A stretch of 64,000 nt of DNA from Phyllostachys edulis (Eukaryota > Streptophyta > Magnoliopsida > Poales > Poaceae). Shown in pieces: positions 1-10,916 of the stretch. Within the stretch, counting starts at the first letter, position 1. Each line of letters starts with the position of its first letter. Under the pieces are notes generated by a model. That model had not been told where the DNA came from. It saw nothing but the letters and a program-made list of their open reading frames with translations, and ran no database searches. Position numbers and translations under genes: made by a program. The stretch spans positions 112,690,412 through 112,754,411 of the forward strand of contig CM070562.1 in NCBI GenBank assembly GCA_036346405.1, given 5' to 3'.

Positions 1-780
1 CCTCGGCTCGCGACCTCGCGTTTAAGACTTCGCCTACATAAACCGCTTTGACCTTGCCGGCCTCGAAGGCTATGCCTCGGCTCGGCGGCCTCGCGTCTAA
101 GACTTCGCCTACTTAGGCTTCGCTTCGACGCACCGCCGGCCTCGAAGGCTATGCCTCGGCTCGGCGGCCTCGCGTCTAAGACTTCGCCTTCTTAGGCTTC
201 CCTTCGACGCACCGCCGGCTTTGAAGGCTATGCCTCGGCTCGGCGGCCTCGCGTCTAAGACTTCACCTACTTAGGCTTCCCTTCGACGCATCGCTGGCCT
301 CGAAGGCTATGCCTCGGCTCGGCGGTCTCGCGTCCCGGACTTCGCCTACAAAGGCTTCACTGTGACGCGCCGCCCGTCTCGAAGGCTATGTCTCAACTCG
401 GTGGCTTCGCGTCCAAAACTTTGTCTACACAGGCCTCACTTTGACGTGCCACCCGCCTCGAAGGCTATGCCTCGGCTCGGTGGCTTCGCTTCCAAGACTT
501 CGCCTATATAGGCTTCGCTTCGACGCGCCGCCTGCCTTGAAGGCTATGCCTCGGCTCGGCGGCCTCTCATTCGTGACTTCACCTACATAGGCTTTGCTCC
601 GACGCGCCGCCTGCCTCGAAGGCTATGCCTCGGTTCGGTGGCCTCGCGTCCAAGACTTCGTCTACATAGGCTTCGCTCCAACATGCCTTCCTCCTCGAAG
701 GCAACGTCTCGGCAGTCTTGACTCTGCGTCCATGACCGCCTCTGAGGCTTACGCGACGCCGCCGCCCGCCTAGAAGGCTG
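1..780. repeat. 79-bp tandem repeat array (about 10 copies)
   Basis: The motif 'gaaggctatgcctcgg' recurs with starts at about 65, 144, 223, 302, 381, 460, 540, 618 and 698, a steady 79-bp spacing. The first copies are nearly identical and those after about 350 diverge. The array continues left of the window. It lies in the internal region of the LTR element. Open frames here run in several phases because the repeat is GC-rich, and I do not regard them as genes. Confidence 0.9.
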
Positions 781-1384
781 TGCTTCGGTGGGCCGGTCTC
801 GCGTCCATGACTTTGCATGCACAGGCTTCGTTCGGACAAACCCCTTGTCCTAAAGGTTGTGCCTCGGTGGGGTGCCTTAGCATTCAGTACCTCATCTTCA
901 GGGATGGAGCAACAAAAATCACCCTACACGAAGGGCCAACGAGAAGCGGCAATTTGGTACCTGCCCTCACGTGGAGCACTCACACGATATGGAGTACAAA
1001 ATAAGCATAAGTCTTTGGGAACCCACGTGCCCACCAAGCCAAAATTGGCTAAGTCGCAGGTGCCCTTGCGCGTATTCCTCAGCCCTCGTGCCTCATGTTG
1101 TCTGAAAGTCGAGAATTTGGCAAAGTCTCGAGTGCCTGCATTCTCGTCAAAATTTGGAATTCGGCCGAGTCTTTAGCCAAGCATATTCATCAACAAGATA
1201 CAAGACCTCAGCACTCTTCTTTACCCCTCGGGCGTCCTTGCAGGCACCCAAGGGGGCAGGGGGCTAGTAGTGTTGAGTAATCCTACCACCTCGCCTCACT
1301 TGCGAGCCCGGCCTCGGGGCACCTCGTGGCGACTTTGTGTAACCGCCGGGGCCGTCGCCGGCGTAACCGTCGACATCGGGCCAT

Positions 1385-1560
1385 TGCGCATGCCCTCATG
1401 CCCAAAGCCCTCGCGCACCCTTGCGTGCCTTTGCACGTGCCCTCACGCCCGGAGCCCTCGCGTGCCTTCGCGCGTGCCCTCACGCCCAAAGCCCTCGTGT
1501 GCTTTCGCGCGTGCCCTCACGGCCGAAGCCCTTGTGTGCCTTCGCGCGTGCCGCAGGAAG
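1385..1560. repeat. 37-bp tandem repeat within the LTR
   Basis: Units beginning 'tgccctcacgcccaaagcc' start at about 1391, 1438, 1475 and 1512. The last three are 37 bp apart and the first is 47 bp from the second. The sequence is GC-rich and imperfect. Confidence 0.75.
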
Positions 1561-1764
1561 AACCTGTGATGACAACAATGCGAAAATGCCCTTGTGTGGC
1601 AAAGAAACACCGGTAGACGCATAGATTATATGGAATATAACATCTTCTGCGATAGATTCGACATGAAGGACATCATGCCGCCGTGTATGACCCGCGCGCC
1701 CGCATGCCTCGTGCACCATCCGTGCCCTCACACTCGCACCACGTGCCTCGTCGTGCCGCTTCGC

Positions 1765-2150
1765 TCGCGTGCCCTCGCAATCGAGGCCTTTGCAAAACCC
1801 TCGCGATCGAGGCCTTCAGTAAAACCCTCGGCGGGGACTTCGCCAAAACCTCGCGGGGACTTCGCCAAAACCTCGCGCCGGGTCTTAAGTAACACTTTCG
1901 CGCAGGGTCTTCACAAAACCCTCGCGATCGAGGCCTTCGCAAAACCCTCGCGCCCGAGGCCTTCGCCAGACCCTCGCGATCGAGGCCTTCGCAAGACCCT
2001 CACGCCCGAGGCCTTCGCAACACCCTCGCGATCGAGGCCTTCGCAAGACCCTCGCGCCCGAAGCCTTTGCAAAACCCTTGCACGTACCCTCGCGCCCGAG
2101 GTCCTCGTATGCCCTCGCGTGCCCTCACGCGCCCGTGCCCTCGCTCCCGA
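1765..2150. repeat. 26-bp tandem repeat within the LTR
   Basis: Units alternate between 'ctcgcgatcgaggccttcgc' and 'ctcgcgcccgaggccttcgc', each followed by a short 'aaaacc' or 'aagacc' linker, giving a period of about 26 bp. It is cleanest at 1920-2065 and decays on both sides. Confidence 0.8.
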
Positions 2151-2239
2151 GGCTTATTGTTCACCATAAACAAACAAACCGCACGTATACACACGGGCAA
2201 GACACATCTGCAATCACTGTTCATACACACAAAAAGGAA

Positions 2240-3400
2240 ATCTACATCAACAGAGGCGGCGGCATTTCGTCAAGCAATGGCATGCACGGCAAAGCGAGAA
2301 TGGGAGCGGCTTGATGCGTGGCCCGAACCCAACGCCGACCGCCGTCACAGATTCTTGCGTCTTGCGTCGCGGCCAAAGCACCTCCGGCAACCGCTGGCAT
2401 CCGAAGCCATCGGCCTGGCCCTGGCCGCTCCGCGCCGCCTCCGTGTGGCCGCCGCTATGAACGACCGCTCTGCTGCGCTTGCTCTGCGTCGCCGTCGCGT
2501 GATGTGCCTACGCGGCGGCGCCACCGACCATGCCGCGCTCGAGGCCGACACCTCCGGCGACGCATCGCACACCAACAACGCCGGCACCAACACCTGCACA
2601 AAAAACGCGCCAGCGCCTGTCAAGTAAGCGCCTGCTGAGCGCACAAACCGCCTGCGGCGGCTCGGTGACGGCGAGCGGCGGCTCGGCGGACGGCGAAGCG
2701 GCGACTCGGCGGCGAGCAGCAGTTCCGCCTGGTGATCCATCCGTGAGTCTTGTTACTGCGCTGAGCCTCGGCGGCGGCGGGCGAGCTTCGGTGGTGGCCG
2801 TTACGAGTGCCATGAACTTGTTGGGCTTGGTGTGGATAATCTTGACGCATCGTAGATGATCACGGCGCCCGTGGTGGCGGCATTCTGCTTCTTTATTCGC
2901 CGGTCTGCACTTTTTGCCGGGCGGCGCCCTAGCAACTTCTTGATGGCGTCGACTCCATCCGCCGTTGAACGCGGCGGCGCGGGCCTCTGGCGGCGCGCGA
3001 GCCTGCATTGTCGCCTCGGCGTCGTCGGCGCTCAGCGGTGGCAGCGGCGGTGCGTCCATCATGGCGAGGTAGTCACCGGGCGGTGCTCGGCGGAGATGGC
3101 GACGGTGAGCTCTCGGCGGCGGCGCGGGAGAGGACGTGGAGAAGGGCGGACTCGATGTTGGAAGGCACAGGGAGCGGCGGCGCCATGGCTAGCTGGAGCG
3201 GCGCCATGAGCCCATGGTGCAAGAGAGCAAGCCCCGTGGAGGGTCCTTGGGGAGAGAACTCAAAGAAGAAGTGAGATTGGGGAATAAGATGAGCCCCTGT
3301 GTTCATCCGTGAGAAGGTAAAGAAAGAAAGAGGTAACCGAGAGAAGAAAAAAGGCATTTGCCTGCCTGCCTGCCTGCCTTGGATTCCCACGATTCGTGAT
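2240..3400. other. GC-rich gene-like segment inside the LTR, no recognised gene
   Basis: The block is rich in cgg/gcc triplets and CpG, unlike the repeats to its left or the AT-rich DNA at 3400-3600. On the minus strand it looks like a promoter and first exon: a CT-rich leader near 3300-3350, then several ATGs at about 3060-3200 with alanine/proline-rich frames. No frame is conserved enough to name, and frames shift repeatedly. It may be a captured host-gene 5' end. Confidence 0.3.
3361..3380. repeat. (TGCC)n microsatellite
   Basis: Five consecutive tgcc-type units occur here. Confidence 0.8.
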
Positions 3401-4593
3401 GGCACCGCAACCAGTTATAGCCTCACATCAAGACACTGCCGTGAAGCTCACATGAAAAAAGCTTAAATGAGCTGTCCCATCTGGTCTAAAGCATAAAGTA
3501 GTCTTCAACTTCATGTGAATCCAAACATGGCTTAAACCATGAAATAAAAAAAAATGGGTGGAGCTAGACCTAAGAGGACAGTGGGACCTACAAAGGAGCT
3601 TCTAGTTCACGTCCGCACCCGCAAAGGAGCTTTTGGTTCGCATCGCCCTTGGCGTCTTGCACGTCTTTGAAGACCTGTAGTGGGCGCCTTGCGAGCGGCC
3701 CGCGCCTTCTGACCTCGGCGTCCGCGAGCGTCGCGGCCTCAACACCCTGCACGGGATCGCTGTCTCACAGTGTCGCGCCCTCGCCGCAGCCTCGCACTGT
3801 CGTGGCATCGCTCTCTCGTACCCTCACGCCTTCGCAGCCGCGCGGCGTCACGCCCTCATAGCATGTGCGCTCTCGTACCTCCGGAGCATTCGCCGCCTCG
3901 TACGGCACCCCTCGGTGTCTCCACTGCTTCGCGCGGCCCCCCGGAGCTCCTCGTGCCTCCGGAGCGTCCACCGCGTGCCTGTGGCGCCCGCTTCGCATCG
4001 TCCGCTCCCAGCGCCCGGCGACACCACGCGCCCTGCGACGCCCACAAGACTGGAGGAGCCTCGCCCGTCGGAATGCAACCACCATTCAGAACCATCAGGA
4101 TTTTTTTGGAATATCAACCTTCGTATAAAAGGCACAATTCAAAATCGTCCTTTGGCGTTTCCCACAGAGCGCCAAGGGCGGAACTCTTGTTGGAAGAATA
4201 ATTCATCCCTCACGGATCAGGGCACCTTGTGGAAGACTTCATCTGAGTCCAAGAAGTGCGATAACACTCTGAAAAATGTTGTACCCCTCACTTATACTCA
4301 TAAGTGTAGCTATCCCCAAAGGGTATTTCCGTCATTTGTACAGGCTCGGGAGCCTATAAATACCCCATGTATCCCTACTTTAAAAGGGATGGCTCTTTGG
4401 AGCAATAAAGAAGCACATTAAAAGCTGTTGAGCCCTTGGGGCTCCTCTGCGAGTAACCCCGTTAGGCGCACCGACAGTAAGCGGTCCTCTCGGACCCCGA
4501 ACACAGTATAAATCCTCGTGTCATTTTACCTCGTGGGCGATGGCCCGTCGGACGGCCGGCGTCCACCCCTCACTCGTGTTTGGTTTTACACCT

Positions 4594-4599
<6 letters not shown>

Positions 4600-4668
<69 letters not shown>
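4600..4668. repeat. (TA)n microsatellite
   Basis: An uninterrupted AT dinucleotide run of about 68 bp starts directly after the last base of the LTR that ends at 4599. Confidence 0.95.
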
Positions 4669-4670
<2 letters not shown>

Positions 4671-6136
4671 ATTGAAAAGCCAGCACATCCATTAATTACA
4701 AGATGTAGTTAGATGATTAGTTACGTGGAAGCTGTCTTGGAATGGTAGCTTTAGTAAGAAAATGAAACTAGTCCCAATGCATGCCTGGCTCGTTGAAATA
4801 TTAGCTAGCTAGGGGCGCTGCGCTGGTGACAGACAGACAGGGAGGTGCAGTGCAGTGCAGATCGACGAGGCCAAGCACGTTGGCGTGGAGTTTTCAACAC
4901 GGATGAGGATGAAGAATCACAATTCACAATGCAATGAGAGAGAGAGGCGGAGATTCAGATGAGAAATGGACATGGGAACGACGACTGCCTAGTCATTTCC
5001 AGTGTGGCATCATCACTGCCTCGCGCACGTACACTCCAGCTCTCAAATGCATGAGACGAGCGCGATCGGTTCACTCACTCCTCGATCATATAGATTTTTA
5101 TTTCTTCCTCTCCCCTGAAATATAATCCTCCTCCTCGATAGTTGATGCCCCTGCATTTGTGTTGACGTCGATCTCACATCTCTAGCTAGCTTCTCTTCCG
5201 TGAAGATCTTTCTATCTATACACTCCTCCGGAGTAGCAGAGCAGGCAAGGCATGGCCACACGCTGACACTGATCGAGGTCATATTTACATAATATACCCG
5301 GACGGACGAACGCCCGGCCGGTTTCGTTTCTTGCGGCGCCACTGCGAGCTGCTTCACTGCTGGAGATCAGTCCCGAGTAAGTTTTCTGCATTAATCCAGT
5401 TCCTGCGATCAATTCTGTCTGCATTACATTCGAGCCAATAAGACTTGACATTTCTGGGGATCTTTATTTCCGCTTCCCTTCCCTTCCCGCCCAAGTGCAA
5501 GTGGTGAGAATAGAATTGGGCTTTTTGTGGGCCAATTCCCTACCTTGTTTGTCTGTGCTACATGGGCTTTCTATTAAGGCAGCAAGCAGCGTCGGCTAGC
5601 TATCTTCTTTCCGATTAGTTGTTGGGACTAAAAATTTGTCAAAACATCAGTTGGATTTCCAACTGTCCGGTGGTGGCAGCGGCAGCGGCGGGAGGGCATT
5701 GCCGGCACCCGGCTTCATCCTCCTCTAAGGCGCCGCCGTCACCAAGACACCAGGTTAGGGCTCAAGATTCATCGGTTACGATTTGAGGTTCACTGAACTT
5801 AAGAGGGAGGTCAGGGCGGTGTGGCAATGGTGGCGCTGCTGGCCACAGGCTTGGAGGAGGGCAGTGGGGATGACAAGACCAAGAGAATATTAGGAGGAGC
5901 CGGGAGGCGTGGCATGGAGAGCGAGAAAGAAGGCGGGCGGGGAAATGGAGGAGAAGCGGACCACAGCGAGAGCGAAGGAGGAGGCGGCAGCAGAGGAGGG
6001 TCGCTAGCGACCCTCGAGGCATTTCTTGGTGATCTTGGGTGGGGCGGGCAAGAGGAGCGGCAGCGCTGGGAGATAGGATCGATCGGATGGGGACAGAGCG
6101 ATGGGACGAGGGAAGGGAAATAGTCGTGGACAGTTG
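4669..6136. other. Unannotated interval between two transposons
   Basis: No gene is recognised. 4669-5640 is ordinary mixed-composition DNA. 5640-6130 is G-rich with open frames in both directions (for example 5811-6173 minus and 5821-6123 plus) that are compositional and match no family I know. Confidence 0.5.
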
Positions 6137-6139
6137 GAT

Positions 6140-6480
6140 CACTACTAGAGAAAATGTCTTCTGAGCGGTTCAAAAGGTCATTCTGAGCGGTTTAAGTGAG
6201 CCGTCGAGTCTATGGGTCGATGATCATCACTGAGCGGTTTTGAAGCTATGCATGATGCATACTATCCTGAGCGGTTATTAACTTAGAACTATCGTGATAG
6301 TTAACTATCTATCTGTTTATAGATGAAACCAAATGCATGATATTTGGCTGCATCATAGACGGTTGTATATGAAACCGTACGTGATAGAGGATGCATCACA
6401 GACGGTTTGTATATAAAACTATCCATGATAGATGATGCATCACAGACGGTTTGTCCTAAAGAACCGTCTATGATATTCTT
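6140..6480. repeat. E1 3' terminus and subterminal repeat array
   Basis: Repeated 'gagcggtt' and 'cacagacggttt' motifs in both orientations, about 20-60 bp apart, follow the terminal CACTA. The same arrangement recurs inverted at 23840-24018 and directly at 57443-57740, marking one CACTA family. Confidence 0.85.
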
Positions 6481-6851
6481 TTTGTATTGCTAAATCTATT
6501 TCCGTTTATTGGCTAGCCTCAGGAAATGCTAGCCATGGCCTTTGAAACAAGCAGAAACACAACAAGTACATATCCAATTCACATTCATTTCAGAAACAAG
6601 CACACCTATTTCATAAATCAATTAATTGAAATGAAATAAAATTAACCATTTGTGAACAAATATACACACATGTTCCATAAAATTCAATCTTATCCCAATC
6701 AAGTTCAATCTACATTGTGAAACTTCCCTTTTGGGCTTATGACCTCCGCAGCGTCAAGAAGGCATAAGCTATCTTTGAATGCGTTGAGTTGGGCTGTTCC
6801 AGCGGAGTTTCGGCGATGATCGCAACACAATAAGCTAGTAAGATTAAAATC

Positions 6852-6855
<4 letters not shown>

Positions 6856-6893
<38 letters not shown>
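6856..6893. repeat. (TA)n microsatellite inside E1
   Basis: A run of about 19 TA units lies in the 3' non-coding part of E1. Confidence 0.95.
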
Positions 6894-6899
<6 letters not shown>

Positions 6900-6949
6900 G
6901 TATGAAATAATTGTTGCAAGATTGGCAAACCTAAGGATCTTTAGTCATC

Positions 6950-8220
6950 GAGGAACCGAGGAGTAGTTCCATGTTGTGGCAAACATAGTATCCACAGGTG
7001 TTGCCTGGCGGCTGCTAGTGGCACTGCAAATAAAATTGGTTAATCCGAGAGGCATTACTACGAAGTGTTATATAAGATTAATGTGTACCAGCGAATACCG
7101 GGAATTTGAAATCGTGTCGGAGGTTCACTCCTTTGCATTTCCCTTCCTCTGCATAGTACGTGATGAACAACCTACATGATTCCATAAACTTAGCTTTAGC
7201 CATTGCAAAAGAAGGAAAGACTACAATAGAGTTATTTATGGAGGAAATGTGTTTACCTGTCGATTATGTTTTTGACAACCGTGAAGTTGTTATTAGACCT
7301 CTTTAGGGAATCAAGGTATCTTACCTGGTTCCATTTTGGTATAATTACAATTAGAATCCAGTGGTACCTACACAGGTATGCCGCCATGGTCATTAAATCT
7401 AAGTTCATGTTGCTTATAAAGTACAAATCAACAAGTATAGCCACTAGTGCAGCACTTACCCCTGATTGTAGAGCAAAAGTATGAAATCCTTTTCACGGTG
7501 ATACAGCAAAAACTTCGCCATGTACTCCTCGACGAAAGTTGCATTGGCATTGATGCATTGCTTAGAGACCAAGTGTTTTTTTTTTGGAAAAAAAGGGTTA
7601 CCCCCAGCTTCTATTAACAGAAACCAAAATTACAAAGTTCCAAAACACACAAAAGTTCCTTGAGAGAAGCGAGTAGCAGTTTAAAACTAAAGAAGAAAAA
7701 AGGCTCGGGAGGCTGCAATTACAACCAAAAGCGGGACAAGCGGCAGAATCAACCAAGGTAGAAACTAACAGATCCTATCTACCACCAAAACGGCTCAAAC
7801 TCTTAATTTCTTGATCCACGATGTCCATCGTCGTCTAGCACCAAACACCTCCAGCGCCACTTGTTCTAGCAATTTAAGCGCCTACGACCGGCATCTCTGA
7901 TCGACTCATACGCATTTTGGTCCAAAGACCAATCCACAGACAAATGTTAAGCATAACAGATACTGGTTCCAAAGGCCATTTAAGTTGAAAACAAGCTGCA
8001 TTTCGAGCTCTCCAAATACTCCAAACAAAAGCAGCGATTCCGACTGTGATTAATCTCTTCGACCACCTACCAAAACTATCCACCCAGCTAGTCACTAGCT
8101 GGTGGATATCATTTGGAGGACTGGGTAGGCCAAAAGCACAACCAACAATGTTCTCAGAGACCAAGTGTGGGTCGAGGAAACCTACCGATAGTTTACTTGA
8201 TGTGGTTTCTACGATCATGT
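6950..8220 (-). pseudogene. Ulp1-like (C48) cysteine protease remnant of CACTA E1
   Basis: Read on the minus strand, exon pieces fall in the order typical of Ulp1-like proteins carried by plant CACTA elements. At 8156-8218 'VGFLDPHLVSE' is seen, continued at 7575-7460 by 'EEYMAKFLLYHREKDFILL'. At 7367-7257 comes 'YHWILIVIIPKWNQ' then 'YLDSLKRS', carrying the candidate catalytic His and Asp. At about 7024-6960 comes 'QPPGNTCGYYVC', carrying the catalytic Cys. Splice donors (gtaag at 7460, gtaaac at 7257) and acceptors are still visible. The gene is dead: a LINE splits the first piece, and an in-frame TAG replaces the residue before QPPG. Such proteins resemble SUMO proteases, and their role in transposition is unproven. 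Confidence 0.75.
7576..8155 (-). mobile_element. 5'-truncated LINE (3' end only)
   Basis: The insertion is bounded by a direct repeat AGAGACCAAGTG at 7564-7575 and 8156-8167 (13 bp if the following T is counted). Its minus-strand 3' end is a poly-A tail (T run 7576-7585 on plus). The minus-strand frame at 7874-8155 contains a 'WSIWRARNAACFQ' pattern followed by 'PVSVMLNICLW', typical of the region after the reverse-transcriptase zinc-binding domain of plant LINEs. Only about 580 bp survive, as in target-primed reverse transcription with 5' truncation. It sits inside the Ulp1-like exon of CACTA E1. Confidence 0.85.
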
Positions 8221-8351
8221 GTGTGTGTGTACACGTACAAAAGCTAGAAGTTATATATGATCGGTATTACACGAACGTAGACCATGATTGTACACACTTA
8301 CAGTGTCCAGCATAGCATGAGTGAGGCGTCGAGGGAGTCGAGGTTGAAGAG

Positions 8352-9360
8352 TTAGAACACGTCATCGAAGGTCACTATGAAGACACAGTCTTGAAACTCG
8401 TGGTTAAAATTAATTTTATTGAACTTGACAGTGACACCCGAGCACCGTTGTACACCCGTCGTTTTGGCCTGTTCCATGCACCATTCATGCAATCTCTGAG
8501 AAGCCATTGCTAGGGTTTTGAGGTCCTCTTCCGGGACGACCAACGGCTCGCCATGCACAAATTTCCAGGCCAACGACAAGAAGGGGATATCTTCAGGCTG
8601 CTTTGATTTGCCCTTGCCACCTCGCTTTTTAGAGGACGACTGGGCACGAGGTGTAGATGCATCTGAGTGCCAACACAGCAGTTTTGCCTCCTTTGGGTTC
8701 GCCAAAAACCGTTTCAAACGGATAATTACAGGAAGGTACCACGCCACCTTAGCAGGAGGTCCTTTCTTCACCTCGATTCTCTCACCGTCATCTGATTGAT
8801 TCTTACGCTTGTATCGGGATGCGTTGCACACCGGACATACATGCATGTTTGCGTACTCTTTACGGTAGAGGATACGGTCGTTCGGACATGCATGTATTTT
8901 TTCTACTTCCATTCCCAATGGACAAAGAACATTCTTAGCTCTGTAGGTGGTTCTGGGCAACTCGTTTCCATCCGAAAGCATGTTTGCTAAGAGGCCTAAT
9001 AGCGTTGTGAAACTCTTGTCGGACCAACCGTTGCTTGCCTTCAATTTCAGCAGTTCAAGCACGGATGACAACCTTGTATATTCCGGCTTGCAGTCTGGGA
9101 ACAAAGGCTTCTCCGAGTCCTCCATCAAGCCCTCAAATTTATCAAACTCTCTCTCACTATAGTTCACTTTTGTATTGTGAAGCATCTGATTCAGATTGTC
9201 ATCGTGCAACCTATCTGAATTGGAACCACAATCGACATCATCCGGCGGCATATCATTGACTTCGTCGGCAATGTCGTTATTACTACTTTCCTGTATAATC
9301 TGCTCTTCATCGTGATGTCCAACGTGTATACCTCTTTTTGCAACCCATTCGAATCAAGTG
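8352..9360 (-). pseudogene. TNP2-type CACTA transposase, truncated and fused
   Basis: The 299-codon frame starting at 9251 is open further upstream to at least 9360. It carries hallmarks of the N-terminal half of En/Spm TNP2 transposase: 'NGWSDKSFTTLLGLLANML', 'CPLGMEVEKIHACPNDRILY' and the Cys pairs of 'HVCPVCNASRYK', then 'WYLPVIIRLKRFLANPKEAK'. The catalytic core that should follow 'LLCWHSDA' is absent. From about residue 200 the frame continues with a K/S-rich linker and 'IPFLSLAWKFVHGEPLV', which belongs to the second (Ulp1-like) ORF of such elements. An internal deletion has therefore joined the two ORFs. Translation ends at a TAA at 8352-8354, where an aspartate codon is expected before 'LFNLDSLDASL'. 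It cannot encode active transposase. Confidence 0.8.
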
Positions 9361-10299
9361 TGCTTCGATCTGCGCTTAGTTCTTAAATATTTTTAGATTA
9401 TCAGTCAATGCATGGACAGTACATATATTCTGCCCCCTTATTCAACATATCCTCCTCGGTAACTCTTGTAAAAGCAGACACACCATTAATGTACTCTTCA
9501 CTCATACGGTTCTTAGCGTATATCCAGCTTCGACCCATCACACGATTCATATTGAAAACCCTGGAAATAAATAAAAGAGTGACTTCAAAAGCGTATTTTT
9601 CTCTGAACTAAAGGTGGCTTTTCTCATTTTTACATTTTTTTGGATTTTATTAACTTACATGTGGGCCCTACTTGTCAGTGACTCATCTTTTTATTTCATG
9701 ATTTTATTTATAAAATATATGGCGGTCCCGCATGTCATAGACTTATTAGTTTATTAACTAAATGATTAAAAGCAGTAGGATTTGAAGCTCAAATTGGGCT
9801 CAGGGGCTTCACTAGCGATTTCGACGTAAATGCCCGAAACTACTCAAATTAAAGAATGTTTAGGCTCCAGTAGCTCACCTTGATCACAAGGAAGGTGTCA
9901 ATGAAGTCGGGGAAGGTCCAAGGCGGCTGGTCGTCGGCGAACAGAGGCGACAGCGGCAAGCTCCTCGGTAACAGGTGTTCTCAGTGGAAATAAACTGAAA
10001 CGAAACACATGCACACCTTTAGAGGGACATATAGGTAGAGAAATCGACCTTGGTAGGGTTGAGGACTCATCAGAGAAGAGTTAGCGTCGATGGCAGTGGT
10101 GGCGACAGAGATGGCCACGGTGACAGCTCGGCGTGGGTGACAATAGCTAAAATGGACCACACGAGCGGGCTCAGTGAGGTGAGGCGATACTCAAACTGGG
10201 CACGGAGTGGCGATGGACTCACCGTAGCGCCAGAGATGGAGAAGAAGACTCTGTTGAGGATATACAATACTACTGCACCGGATGATTAGTAAGCGAGCA
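9361..10299. other. E1 5' internal non-coding region
   Basis: No gene is recognised. 9361-9900 is mostly AT-rich. 9900-10290 has moderate GC and short open frames (10050-10289 plus, 10070-10267 minus) without a known match. By position it is leader or intron DNA upstream of the TNP2 remnant. Confidence 0.45.
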
Positions 10300-10427
10300 A
10301 AATAGCGCACCGTCTATGATGAGTTAATTATCACAGACGCTTTTCAACAAAAAAAAATGTCTGTGATATGTAGTAATATCACAGACGGTTATTTTTAGAA
10401 CCGTCTGTGAGGTATTACGGACGGTTG
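10300..10427. repeat. E1 5' subterminal array, inner part
   Basis: Motifs 'atcacagacggtt' and 'aaccgtctgtga' recur here and stop abruptly at TTG (10425-10427), where CACTA element E2 begins. The array resumes at 24019 beyond E2 and runs to the E1 terminus at 24268. Confidence 0.8.
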
Positions 10428-10790
10428 CACTACTACAAAAAAAGCTAATATTGGACGTCTCATCACAGACGGTTGACCAAAACCGTCTGTATTACATGCA
10501 ATCCTGAGGCGGTTACGGTTTTGCGGCCGTCGTGCGTATTCTTGGTTGCTCTAAAACCGTTTGTGAAGAAGTAATATCACAGACGGTTCGTTATGAAAAC
10601 CGTCTGTGATATTTTGAAATATGATAGACGGTTTTCAACAAACAACTGTCTGTGATACTTCACAAACGATTTTCATAATGAACTATCTGTGATACGACAC
10701 CATATCACGGACGGTTCCATTGTGGAACTGTCTGTGATAAGTATCACTAACGGTTCCATAATAGAACTAGTTGTGATAAGTCTCTTTATT
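10428..10790. repeat. E2 5' terminus and subterminal array
   Basis: At least ten direct and inverted copies of the 'cacagacggtt' motif lie in about 360 bp and end near 10780. From its start it matches, with substitutions, the inverted 24019-24268 segment along most of its length, showing that E1 and E2 belong to one family. Such arrays are the binding sites of the CACTA accessory protein in En/Spm. Confidence 0.85.
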
Positions 10791-10916
10791 AGTAAGAGCC
10801 CGCTAGGGTTTGCGCTCTAACTCATCACTCCCCAGCGCCCTTACTCTCGTCCGTTCCCCTCCCCACCCGAGTGACCCAGTTGCCAACGCGCACCGCCATT
10901 CTTCCCGTCGCCGATG

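Larger units (their letters stand above)
1..4599 (+). mobile_element. 3' part of a gypsy-type LTR retrotransposon (internal end plus 3' LTR)
   Basis: Internal retrotransposon DNA runs from the window edge to about 1270. A G-rich polypurine tract at about 1250-1263 is followed by TGTTG at 1271. The LTR ends with CAACA at 4595-4599, so it has a perfect 5-bp TGTTG/CAACA terminal inverted repeat and is about 3329 bp long. Inside, near 4350 there is a TATA-like 'cctataaata' stretch, and near 4405 an 'aataaa' signal, as expected for U3/R. The right flank is a (TA)n tract. No gag or pol is visible because the coding part would lie left of the window. Assignment to Ty3/gypsy rests on LTR length, the G-rich tract and TGTTG termini, and is an inference. 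Confidence 0.6.

Noticed and set aside
1..780. CRISPR-like regular repeats
   Set aside because: The whole 79-bp unit is repeated without unique spacers, and the context is a plant retrotransposon.
579..1176. Several 60-120-codon open frames on both strands in the 79-bp array region
   Set aside because: They follow from GC-rich tandem repetition; frames are open in several phases at once and match no family.
3649..4201. Arg/Ala/Ser-rich frames as a gene
   Set aside because: They are open in multiple phases on both strands in GC-rich LTR sequence, with no conserved motif.
5762..6173. Pro/Ser-rich minus frames next to the CACTA end
   Set aside because: Low complexity, two overlapping phases, and one runs across the E1 border.
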